The notes beneath the pieces were generated by a model that was not told where the DNA came from, did no database searches, and was given only the letters and a program-made list of their open reading frames with translations. Below are positions 7,766-14,659 of a DNA stretch of 27,357 nucleotides, piece by piece. Numbering within the stretch: the stretch's first letter is position 1; each line of letters starts with the position of its first letter. This DNA is from CAYYWV01 sp964531525 (lineage in GTDB: Bacteria; Pseudomonadota; Alphaproteobacteria; JAAXGF01), in NCBI GenBank assembly GCA_964531525.1, contig CAZHDF010000027.1, forward strand, positions 1-27,357, written 5' to 3'. The position numbers and the translations under genes are program-made.

Positions 7766-9845
7766 CCCGCTCGCGAAGATAGGGTGTCGCGTCCGGGGCC
7801 TCGGGCGGCGTATCGAGCGCCCGGGCGTAGCGGTGCCCGTCGTGGACGGCGGCGGCGATGATGCCGGGGGCGAGGCAATCGCCGATGCGCGTCACCGATT
7901 TGACGCCCGCCGCCGCGCAGGCCCCGTCCTCGTCGACGAGGGCGTGGTAGAGCGCGTCCTCCGGATCGCGCGCGGTGACCATGACGAGCGTGGCGCAGGC
8001 GCGTTCCTCGCGTGTCCCCGTGAAGACGCAGGCCAGCGTGAGCGCGTCGTCGTCGATGCGGGCGATGTTGCGCCGGGTCGCGATCTCGACCCCGATCTCG
8101 CGCAGCCGGGTTTCGATGCGCGTCTGTTCGAGAGTGTTGCGCGTCCAGGTCGAGGGCTCGGCCTCGGGAGTCGCCAGCGTGACCGCGAGGCCGCGCAGGC
8201 GCAGGGTCTCGGCGATCACGCCGCCGAGATAGTAATGGTCGTCGTCGAAGACCACCACCGGGCCGGCGATCTCGGCGCCCGCCAGCACCGCGTCGGCCGA
8301 GACCACGTGATCCCGCTCCCAGCCCGGGATGGGCGCGAGGTTCGCGCGCCCGGTGCCGTCCCTGCGCCAACGCGCGCCGGTCGCGATCACCAGATGCGCG
8401 GCGCCGAACTCCCGCAGGTGATCGGCCTCGAGACGGCTATCGAAATAGACCGAGACATTGGCCATGCGCCCGATCGCGCTCGCGCGATAATCGACGACCC
8501 GACGCCAGGCGGCGAGCCCGGCGAGGCGCGATTCGGCCGCGACCCGACCGCCGAGCACGGTCCCCGCCTCGGCGAGGTGAACCGCATAGCCTCGCTCGCC
8601 GAGCACGCGGGCGCATTCGAGCCCGGCGGGACCCGCGCCGACGATCAGCACCGAATCATCCGAGCCCCTGGGGGCGAAGCGCTCGGGATGCCAGCCGCGC
8701 CGCCATTCCTCGCCGACCGTCGCGTTCTGGGTGCAGCGCATGGGTGCGCCCGTGTTGTTTCCGGAGACACAGACGTTGCAGCCGATGCATTCGCGGATTT
8801 CGTCGACCCGGCCGCTGCGGATCTTCTCGGGCAGGTAGGGATCGGCGATCGAGGGCCGCGCCGCGCCGATGAAGTCGAGCAGCCCGCGCCGCACCCGCCC
8901 GACCATGGCGTCGGGCGAGGTGTAGCGCCCGACGCCCACCACGGGCTTCGTGGTCACGCCCTTGACGAAGGCGATATAGGAATCCTGGAAGCCTTCCTCG
9001 GCGAAGCGCGAGGTCTGCGAATCGTTGTCCCAGTCCGAGATGTTCACGTCCCAGAGATCGGGCAGCTCGGCGAGCATCTCGACCACCTCGCGGCCCTCGC
9101 CCTCGCAGGTGATGCCCCGGGGACCGAGAAGCTCGTCGACGGCGAAGCGCAGGGCAACGGCGCAAGCGTCGCCGACCGCCTCGCGGGTCTCCTCGAGCAG
9201 TTCGCGCAGCAGCCGCACTCGGTTTTCGAGCGCGCCGCCGTACTCGTCGGTCCGATGGTTGTAGCGCCGCGAGATGAAATGCATCGGCAGCGCGATGTTG
9301 TGCGCGGCATAGACATAGACGATGTCGTAGCCCGCCTCGCGCGCGCGCACCGCCGCCGTCCGGTGCCGGCGGCGGAAGGCGCGGATGTCGGCCTTGTCCA
9401 TGATCCGCGACTGGATCGGATCGCCGTAGGGATTGGGCTGCGACGAGGGCGCGACCGGCGCCAGGCGGCTCAGGCGGTTGGTGGCGGTGAAGCCGTGGTG
9501 GACGAGCTCGATCCCGGCGAGCGCGCCGTGACGCTTGATCGCCTCGGCGATCAGGGCGAGGGGGCGGATGTCGCCCCGGTCGAACAGCTCGCAGTTGGGG
9601 ACCGGCGTGCTTTCGCTGTCGGGGTGGATCATGGCCTCCTCGGTGCAGACCACGGCCCAGCCGCCCTCGGCCTTGACCTCGCGCATCGCCGCCTGGGTGC
9701 GGGGGTAGATCGTTCCCATGCCGTTGCAGTGGGGCACCTGGAAAAAGCGGTTGCGCGCGACCAGCGGGCCGATTTTCACCGGCTCGAACAGGATCTCGTA
9801 AGGGGAGGCGGAGACGGGCGCGCCGTCGTCACGGGGCTGGGGCAT
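7752..9845 (-). CDS. TMADH-like FMN/[4Fe-4S] amine dehydrogenase family flavoprotein, substrate unknown
   Basis: This is a 697-residue iron-sulfur flavoprotein with the layout of trimethylamine, dimethylamine and histamine dehydrogenases. An N-terminal old-yellow-enzyme-type FMN barrel is followed by the CIGCNVC...C [4Fe-4S] cluster (C353, C356, C359, C371) and a C-terminal Rossmann module starting VLIVGAGPAGLE. C40 in VPHCNG matches the cysteine that covalently holds FMN in TMADH. Y179, H182 and D275 match its catalytic residues. The substrate pocket differs: by alignment from memory, TMADH Tyr60 is Glu70 and Trp355 is Asn363, while Trp264 is kept as Trp272. It probably oxidises an amine, passing electrons to an electron-transfer flavoprotein, but not trimethylamine. 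I start it at the ATG at 9845; an in-frame TTG at 9860 is the alternative. It converges on the LysR gene. Confidence 0.88.
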   Translation of the reverse strand: MPQPRDDGAPVSASPYEILFEPVKIGPLVARNRFFQVPHCNGMGTIYPRTQAAMREVKAEGGWAVVCTEEAMIHPDSESTPVPNCELFDRGDIRPLALIAEAIKRHGALAGIELVHHGFTATNRLSRLAPVAPSSQPNPYGDPIQSRIMDKADIRAFRRRHRTAAVRAREAGYDIVYVYAAHNIALPMHFISRRYNHRTDEYGGALENRVRLLRELLEETREAVGDACAVALRFAVDELLGPRGITCEGEGREVVEMLAELPDLWDVNISDWDNDSQTSRFAEEGFQDSYIAFVKGVTTKPVVGVGRYTSPDAMVGRVRRGLLDFIGAARPSIADPYLPEKIRSGRVDEIRECIGCNVCVSGNNTGAPMRCTQNATVGEEWRRGWHPERFAPRGSDDSVLIVGAGPAGLECARVLGERGYAVHLAEAGTVLGGRVAAESRLAGLAAWRRVVDYRASAIGRMANVSVYFDSRLEADHLREFGAAHLVIATGARWRRDGTGRANLAPIPGWERDHVVSADAVLAGAEIAGPVVVFDDDHYYLGGVIAETLRLRGLAVTLATPEAEPSTWTRNTLEQTRIETRLREIGVEIATRRNIARIDDDALTLACVFTGTREERACATLVMVTARDPEDALYHALVDEDGACAAAGVKSVTRIGDCLAPGIIAAAVHDGHRYARALDTPPEAPDATPYLRERVSLE

Positions 9846-9922
9846 GGGCTGTTCGTCCAATTGCGGATGAAGCGAGGCCGGCGTGAGGCCGATCCTTTGT
9901 CGCGCGCGCCCGCAAGGCTGTC

Positions 9923-9943
9923 AACGCGCGCATTGCGCGCGTT
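9923..9943. repeat. Perfect 9-bp inverted repeat upstream of the flavoprotein gene
   Basis: Arms AACGCGCGC and GCGCGCGTT enclose ATT, followed on the plus strand by three more T. It lies in the 248-base divergent region between the flavoprotein (-) and the GGDEF gene (+). No plus-strand gene ends before it, so a terminator role is unlikely there. On the minus strand the right end abuts TTGACA (9924-9919), a consensus -35 box reading toward the flavoprotein, so the repeat could be an operator. A weak GACAAA lies 17 bases further on. Confidence 0.45.
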
Positions 9944-10093
9944 TTTCGGGCCGCCGGTCAACTCGGCGGGGACGGATTCGAGCGAAACCGGCGACGGCTT
10001 GGAAAGGAATACGAAACCTGTCTCGCTTATGCTTGTCCCGCCGGGGCTTCGATCCCGGGTAAGCGATGGAATCCACGGGCCAAGCCGGAATCG

Positions 10094-11152
10094 ATGGAGT
10101 TTTTCGAAAGCGCCGAGCAGACCAAGGCATTCGCCGAGCAGGCTATGACGCTCATGGCCAAGGTCGGCGTTGCGCCGAATCCGAAAAACTACACGCTTTG
10201 GTATACTTACTGCACGAAGCAGTATCGCGACCTTAACGAGAGAATCGACGCCGCCCTGAAGCTTACCCCGACCCTGACCGAGAACCAGACCGCCGAAATC
10301 TACGCCGAGTTCTTCGGCACCGACGAGGTCGGCGAGGCCCTGAGCGCGACCAGCAAGAAGATCCAGGAATCGCTCGGCGCGATTCTCGATTACGTCGGCC
10401 AGTCGGGCGAGGAGACCTCGCAGTACGGCGAGGTCCTGCGCGAGTTCTCGGGCAAGCTCACGGCCGAGAGCAGCGTCGAGGCCCTGCGCGAGCTTGTCGG
10501 CGGCGTTCTCCAGGAAACCCAGCGCATGGAGGCCCAGAGCCGCGCGCTCGAGACCCAGCTTCGCGAATCGACCCGCGAGATCGCGACCCTACGCGAAACC
10601 GTCGAGACCATCCGCCAGGAATCGCTGACCGACGCGCTGACCGGCATCGCCAACCGCAAGTCCTTCGACACCGCGCTTCGCCAGACGACCCGCGAGGCCG
10701 CCGAGGAACGCGAGCCTCTTTGCCTTCTGATGGCCGATATCGACCATTTCAAGCGGTTCAACGACACCTTCGGCCACCAGCTCGGCGATCAGGTGCTGCG
10801 CCTCGTCGGCCGCACCCTGGTCGAATGCATCAAGGGCCGCGATCTCGCCGCGCGTTACGGCGGCGAGGAGTTCGCGGTCATTCTGCCCAACACCCAGCTC
10901 GGCGACGCCGCGACGCTCGCCGCCAACATCTGCCGGACGCTCGCCTCGAAGAAGGTGATCAAGCGTTCGACCGGCGAGGAGCTCGGCACGGTCACGGTCT
11001 CGATCGGCGTCGCCTTGTACCGGCCGGGCGAGCCGCTCGGCGAATTGGTGCGTCGCGCCGATTCCGCGCTCTACGCCGCCAAGGGACGGGGGCGCAACCG
11101 GGTCGCGGCCGAGAACGAGCTGACCCCGGCCGAGCGGCGGCTCGCGGGTTAG
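10094..11152 (+). CDS. GGDEF-domain diguanylate cyclase
   Basis: This enzyme condenses two GTP to cyclic di-GMP (352 aa). The N-terminal region (residues 1-130) is helical with no membrane segment and resembles the N-terminus of soluble alphaproteobacterial cyclases such as DgcB. A predicted coiled coil (about 135-175) leads into the GGDEF domain (about 175-340). The active-site motif is YGGEEF (GGEEF at 256-260), with the metal-binding DIDHFKRFND near 215-224 and NRKSFD near 187-192, so it should be active. The inhibitory I-site position is KGRD (247-250) in place of RxxD, so product feedback may be weakened. The start ATG at 10094 has GGAA just upstream. It appears to stand alone in its transcription unit. 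Confidence 0.93.
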   Translation: MEFFESAEQTKAFAEQAMTLMAKVGVAPNPKNYTLWYTYCTKQYRDLNERIDAALKLTPTLTENQTAEIYAEFFGTDEVGEALSATSKKIQESLGAILDYVGQSGEETSQYGEVLREFSGKLTAESSVEALRELVGGVLQETQRMEAQSRALETQLRESTREIATLRETVETIRQESLTDALTGIANRKSFDTALRQTTREAAEEREPLCLLMADIDHFKRFNDTFGHQLGDQVLRLVGRTLVECIKGRDLAARYGGEEFAVILPNTQLGDAATLAANICRTLASKKVIKRSTGEELGTVTVSIGVALYRPGEPLGELVRRADSALYAAKGRGRNRVAAENELTPAERRLAG

Positions 11153-11212
11153 AAAAGAAAAAAACGCCGGATAAACCGCTTTTCCGGAAAAATAAAATCC
11201 TTCCAAGGGGGA
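11153..11212 (-). terminator. Candidate minus-strand intrinsic terminator facing the GGDEF gene
   Basis: CCGGA (11167-11171) pairs with TCCGG (11183-11187). Read on the minus strand this stem is followed by CG and then a run of T with one C, the form of a rho-independent terminator. A second possible stem lies next to it (TTCCAA 11201-11206 with TTGGAA 11213-11218). On the plus strand the same sequence is A-rich, so it does not clearly end the GGDEF transcript. No minus-strand gene is recognised in 11213-11435, and I see no other feature in that stretch apart from GC-rich hairpins such as CGCGGC/GCCGCG at 11284-11301. Confidence 0.35.
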
Positions 11213-11435
11213 TTGGAACCCCCGGCACTTACCTCTTCTTTACCCTTTCGCGCGACAATACACAGATTGGCGAGCCTCGCCCCGCGGCATTGAGGCCGCG
11301 ACCACCGGGGGGCGCCGATGCCGGCGGTGAGCGCTACCCGACCGGGTGCGTCGCCGGGTCAGCGGCCATCGAGCGATGCGACGGACAGGTGGCCGGACCG
11401 AAACACCGGCGGAAGAGGGAACGAGCTTCGGAACG

Positions 11436-11612
11436 ATGTTGAAGAACATCCTCACGGTCACATTCATCTTCTACGTGGCGGGCGCCATCGCGGTTTCGTC
11501 GTCCTTCCTCTATGGGCACCGGAGCGGCGGCTACGCGAGCCGCGTGGTGTTCTCGCAAGCCATCGAGCGCGGGGTGTACTGGCCGGCCGACTTTTTACGC
11601 GGCGCCTTCTAG
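11436..11612 (+). CDS. Possible small membrane protein (58 aa), unknown function
   Basis: I do not recognise this protein. The frame from the ATG at 11436 encodes 58 residues: a hydrophobic N-terminal segment (residues 4-24, TVTFIFYVAGAIAVSSSFLY within it) that could be one membrane helix or an uncleaved signal, then a polar tail ending DFLRGAF. GGAAC stands 2-6 bases before the ATG, a weak ribosome site. The frame is open upstream to 11346, but those residues are basic and repetitive and look like noise. A 9-base stem-loop follows the stop closely. The hydrophobic pattern is unusual for random GC-rich frames and supports a real gene, but only moderately. Confidence 0.45.
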   Translation: MLKNILTVTFIFYVAGAIAVSSSFLYGHRSGGYASRVVFSQAIERGVYWPADFLRGAF

Positions 11613-11616
11613 GCGA

Positions 11617-11654
11617 CGCGCCGCCCGCCTACCGGGCGCCGTCCCGGCGGCGCG
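11617..11654 (+). terminator. GC-rich stem-loop after the small membrane-protein gene
   Basis: CGCGCCGCC (11617-11625) pairs perfectly with GGCGGCGCG (11646-11654) across a 20-base loop, beginning 5 bases after the TAG stop at 11610-11612. There is only a short T stretch (CCTTTCC) beyond it, so it may be a weak or Rho-assisted terminator. The rest of 11655-11765 shows nothing I can name. Confidence 0.35.
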
Positions 11655-11765
11655 CGCGCCTTTCCACGCCTCGAATTCCGTGACAAGACCCTGGACGCCC
11701 AGCGGCAAAGATCGGATGATCGCCCGCATAGGGCGGCGCCGCGCGCGGTCGCCGGCAACGCCCGG

Positions 11766-11852
11766 GCGGGGATGGTGGAACTGGTAGACACAAAGGGCTT
11801 AAAACCCTTCGGCCCTAGGGCCTTGCGGGTTCGAGTCCCGCTCCCCGCACCA
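11766..11852 (+). tRNA. tRNA-Leu (anticodon UAA), CCA encoded
   Basis: The gene folds as a class II tRNA. The 7-bp acceptor stem is GCGGGGA with TCCCCGC. The anticodon stem AAGGG/CCCTT (11793-11797, 11805-11809) carries loop CTTAAAA with anticodon TAA at 11800-11802. The long variable arm is built on GGCCC/GGGCC, as in leucine tRNAs. The T arm is GCGGG-TTCGAGT-CCCGC, and the 3' end is A plus an encoded CCA. It reads UUA (and by wobble UUG) leucine codons, rare in this GC-rich genome. Confidence 0.97.
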
Positions 11853-11973
11853 AGCCTTTCGAACGCTCGCGCGCCGCGTCCACCCGCGCGGGCCGTTGAA
11901 ATCCCTTCCGTTCGAGCGTAAACAAATCCCGCGTTTTCCGGCGTCGCGCCGCGAAGGGGATCGAGGAAGGCGA

Positions 11974-12642
11974 ATGAAGCGGCTGTCGCGTCGGCTTTTG
12001 ATCGGGCTTACGGTCGCGGGTGTCGCGATCGGCGCGGTTTCGCTCGCCGCGATCGCCAAGCGCATGTTCCGCGCCAAGAATGCGGCCGAGACGACGCTCG
12101 GCGCTTCGCCCGCGGTCGGCGGGCCGTTCTCGCTGATCGACCAGACCGGCAAGCGCGTGACCGACGCCGATTTTCGCGGCCGCTATCTCCTGATCTATTT
12201 CGGCTACACCTACTGCCCCGACGTCTGCCCGACCGAGCTGTTCGTCATGAGCCAGGCGCTCGACATGCTGGGCGCGGCGGGCGAGCGGGTGCAGCCGATT
12301 CTCATCACCGTCGACCCCGCGCGCGACACCGCCGAGGTGCTCGCCGATTACGTCTCGAACTTCCATCCGCGCCTGATCGGCCTCACCGGCTCGGCCGACG
12401 AGATCCGGGCGGTCGCCAAGGAATATCGGGTCTATTACGAGAAGGTCTACAGCCGGCTCGCGCAGGACGAGGACACCGACGGCGCGAGCGCGAGCGAGCC
12501 CGATTCCGACTATCTGATGAGCCACTCGGCCGCGACCTTCCTGATGGGGCCGGACGGGCGGTTCATCCGGGTTTTCGCCTACGGGACCGGCGCCGAGGAC
12601 ATGGCCGCCGGGATCGCCAAGGCGATCGCCGCCACCGAATAG
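11974..12642 (+). CDS. Sco1/SenC/PrrC-family copper chaperone for cytochrome c oxidase
   Basis: This is a membrane-anchored thioredoxin-fold protein (222 aa) that helps deliver copper to, or keeps reduced, the CuA site of cytochrome c oxidase subunit II. An N-terminal membrane anchor covers about residues 8-28, followed by the periplasmic Sco domain. The copper-binding motif is YCPDVCP with C81 and C85, and the third ligand is H184 in SHSAATFL; DPARDT is also typical. The start is the ATG at 11974, with GAGGAAGG just before it; the frame extends upstream to 11896, but that part is basic and unrelated. The PCuAC gene follows 35 bases later, the common genomic partner, so the two form one copper-insertion operon. 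Confidence 0.95.
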   Translation: MKRLSRRLLIGLTVAGVAIGAVSLAAIAKRMFRAKNAAETTLGASPAVGGPFSLIDQTGKRVTDADFRGRYLLIYFGYTYCPDVCPTELFVMSQALDMLGAAGERVQPILITVDPARDTAEVLADYVSNFHPRLIGLTGSADEIRAVAKEYRVYYEKVYSRLAQDEDTDGASASEPDSDYLMSHSAATFLMGPDGRFIRVFAYGTGAEDMAAGIAKAIAATE

Positions 12643-12677
12643 TCGCTTCATCTCGATAAAAACAGGGAACCCATACA

Positions 12678-13166
12678 ATGAAGTACCGAGTTTTCCTGAT
12701 GTCTTTTCTGTTCGCCGTCGCGCTTTCCGTTCCGGGGATCGCCCATGAGTATCACCAGGGCGGAATCGTCGTCGAGCATCCCTGGGCGCGGGCGAGCGCG
12801 GGCAAGATGGCGCGCGCGGGCGCCGTCTACATGGTGCTCAGCAACGAGGGCGCGGAGCCCGACAAGCTGATCGCGGCGGCGACGCCGGTGGCCAAGCACG
12901 CCTCGCTGCACACCACCGTCATGGAAGACGACGTCATGAAGATGCGCCCGGTGGGCGCGCTCGAGGTCGCGCCGGGCGCGCCGACCGTGCTCCGGCCCGG
13001 CGGTCTGCACATCATGCTCATGGGCCTCGAGAAGCCGCTCGAGGAGGGGACGACCTTCCCGCTTGCGCTGACCTTCGAGAAGGCGGGCACGATCAAGGTC
13101 GAGGTCGTCGTCCAGGCACCCGCCGCCATGATGCCGGGCCACATGGGCAACGCGCCCGATTCCTGA
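12678..13166 (+). CDS. Periplasmic copper chaperone PCuAC (PCu(A)C/DUF461)
   Basis: This periplasmic Cu(I) chaperone (162 aa) passes copper to Sco proteins or straight to the CuA centre of cytochrome oxidase. A signal peptide ends near residue 22 (PGIA before HEYHQ). The cupredoxin-like domain begins VVEHPWARASAG. The H(M)x10Mx21HxM metal motif is visible as LHTTVMEDDVMKM followed by the downstream LRPGGLHIMLM. A short His/Met-containing tail (MMPGHMGN) may be an extra copper site, as in some members. The gene directly follows the Sco1-type gene in the same direction. It ends 5 bases before the assembly gap, so any third gene of the operon is hidden. Confidence 0.95.
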   Translation: MKYRVFLMSFLFAVALSVPGIAHEYHQGGIVVEHPWARASAGKMARAGAVYMVLSNEGAEPDKLIAAATPVAKHASLHTTVMEDDVMKMRPVGALEVAPGAPTVLRPGGLHIMLMGLEKPLEEGTTFPLALTFEKAGTIKVEVVVQAPAAMMPGHMGNAPDS

Positions 13167-13171
13167 GCCGC

Positions 13172-13271
13172 NNNNNNNNNNNNNNNNNNNNNNNNNNNNN
13201 NNNNNNNNNNNNNNNNNNNNNNNNNNNNNNNNNNNNNNNNNNNNNNNNNNNNNNNNNNNNNNNNNNNNNNN
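13172..13271. other. Assembly gap (100 N)
   Basis: Exactly 100 N, the usual placeholder for a scaffold gap of unknown length. The true distance between the PCuAC gene and serS is therefore not known, and genes may be missing here. Very GC-rich sequence with a perfect hairpin borders the right side. Confidence 0.99.
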
Positions 13272-13272
13272 G

Positions 13273-13295
13273 CCGCCCCGCGGCGAGCGGGGCGG
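13273..13295. repeat. Perfect 9-bp GC hairpin at the gap edge
   Basis: CCGCCCCGC (13273-13281) pairs with GCGGGGCGG (13287-13295) around the loop GGCGA. It may be the terminator stem of an unseen gene in the gap, though no T-run follows. Such a stable hairpin is also a plausible reason for the assembly break. Confidence 0.5.
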
Positions 13296-13324
13296 TGGAC
13301 GCTGGGGGCGCGGGCGCGTATATA
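13296..13324 (+). promoter_or_regulatory. Candidate promoter of the serS operon
   Basis: TGGACG (13296-13301) and TATATA (13319-13324) are separated by 17 bases, about 48 bases before the serS ATG. The TATATA is conspicuous in GC-rich surroundings. Each hexamer matches 4 of 6 consensus positions, so this is only a candidate. Confidence 0.35.
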
Positions 13325-13371
13325 GGGCAGCGGTTTCTCCACGCCCCTGAACGGTTCGCTTCCCGGTCCCC

Positions 13372-14649
13372 ATGTTCGACGTCAAAGCCATCCGCGACGA
13401 CCCCGAGGCGTTCGACGCCGGGCGCGCGAAACGCGGACTCGCGCCGTTCGCCGCGCGCCTGATCGCGCTCGACGACGCTCGCCGCGCCGCCCAGACCCGG
13501 CTTCAGGCCATGCTCGCCCGGCGCAACGAGGCCTCGAAGGAGATCGGCCGCGCCAAGGCCAAGGGCGAGGATGCGAGCGAGATCCTGGCCGAGGTCGCGC
13601 GCCTCAAGGACGAGATCCGCGCCGCCGAGGAGGCCGAGCGCGCCGCCGCCGACGCCCTTTCCCGCGCGCTCGTCGCCGAGCCCAACCTGCCCGCCGCCGA
13701 GGTGCCCGCGGGCGAGGACGAGAGCGCGAACGTCGAGATCCGGCGCGTCGGCGAACCCCGGCGCTTCGACTTCAAGCCCCGCGATCACGTCGATATCGGC
13801 GAGGGGCTGGGGCTGATGGACTTCGCGAGCGCGGCGCGCATGTCGGGCGCGCGCTTCGTGATCCTCAAGGGCGCGCTCGCGCGGCTCGAGCGCGCGCTCG
13901 CCGCCTTCATGCTCGATCTGCACACGGGCGAGTTCGGCTATACCGAAATCGACCCGCCGCTGCTGGTGCGCGACCAGGCGGCTTTCGGCACCGGGAACCT
14001 TCCCAAGTTCGCCGACGACCTGTTCCACACCACCGACGGCTTCTGGCTGATCCCGACCGCCGAGATGGTGCTGACCAACCTGGTCGCCGGCGAGATCGTC
14101 GACGAGGCGCAATTGCCGCTTCGCGTCACCGCGTACACGCCCTGCTTCCGCTCCGAGGCGGGGGCGGCGGGCAAGGACACGCGCGGCATGATCCGCCAGC
14201 ACCAGTTCACCAAGGTCGAGCTGGTCTCGATCACCCATCCCGAGCGCTCGAACGACGAGCACGAACGCATGACCGCCTGCGCGGAGGAGGTGCTCAAGCG
14301 CCTCGACCTCCCTTATCGGGTGATGCTGCTTTGCGCCGGCGACATGGGGTTTTCCGCGCGCAAGACCTACGATATCGAGGTCTGGCTGCCGGGGCAGGAC
14401 ACCTATCGCGAGATTTCGAGCTGCTCGAACTGCGGCGATTTCCAGGCCCGACGCATGAAGGCCCGCTTCCGGCGCGCGGGCGAGCGGGGCACCCGCTTCG
14501 TCCATACCCTCAACGGCTCGGGGCTCGCGGTCGGACGCACCCTGGTCGCGGTTCTCGAAAACTACCAGGAGGCCGACGGCTCGGTCACCGTGCCCGAGGC
14601 GCTCAGGCCCTATCTCGGCGGGATCGAGCGGATCGAGCCCGGAAGCTAG
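13372..14649 (+). CDS. serS: Seryl-tRNA synthetase
   Basis: This class II enzyme charges tRNA-Ser (and tRNA-Sec) with serine in the cytoplasm. It has 425 residues, the normal length. The N-terminal helical arm that grips the long variable arm of tRNA covers about residues 27-100 (charged, Ala/Arg/Glu-rich coiled coil). The catalytic domain shows the serine-binding region TAEMVLTNLVAGEI, motif 2 CFRSEAGAAGKDTRGMIRQH and motif 3 GSGLAVGRTLVAVLEN. The start MFDVKAIRDDPEAF is the standard SerS N-terminus. It is followed by surE after 10 bases, the start of a conserved serS-surE-pcm-nlpD run found in many alphaproteobacteria. Confidence 0.98.
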   Translation: MFDVKAIRDDPEAFDAGRAKRGLAPFAARLIALDDARRAAQTRLQAMLARRNEASKEIGRAKAKGEDASEILAEVARLKDEIRAAEEAERAAADALSRALVAEPNLPAAEVPAGEDESANVEIRRVGEPRRFDFKPRDHVDIGEGLGLMDFASAARMSGARFVILKGALARLERALAAFMLDLHTGEFGYTEIDPPLLVRDQAAFGTGNLPKFADDLFHTTDGFWLIPTAEMVLTNLVAGEIVDEAQLPLRVTAYTPCFRSEAGAAGKDTRGMIRQHQFTKVELVSITHPERSNDEHERMTACAEEVLKRLDLPYRVMLLCAGDMGFSARKTYDIEVWLPGQDTYREISSCSNCGDFQARRMKARFRRAGERGTRFVHTLNGSGLAVGRTLVAVLENYQEADGSVTVPEALRPYLGGIERIEPGS

Positions 14650-14659
14650 AGGCGCGTTC

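Noticed and set aside
7833..10148. A 771-codon open frame on the plus strand
   Set aside because: It is antisense to the flavoprotein gene, with composition typical of GC-rich shadow frames and no domain.
11196..11225. A tRNA T-arm-like sequence on the minus strand
   Set aside because: A GGGGG/CCCCC stem with loop TTCCAAT resembles a T arm, but no matching acceptor, D or anticodon arms lie upstream, and the loop lacks the usual purine.
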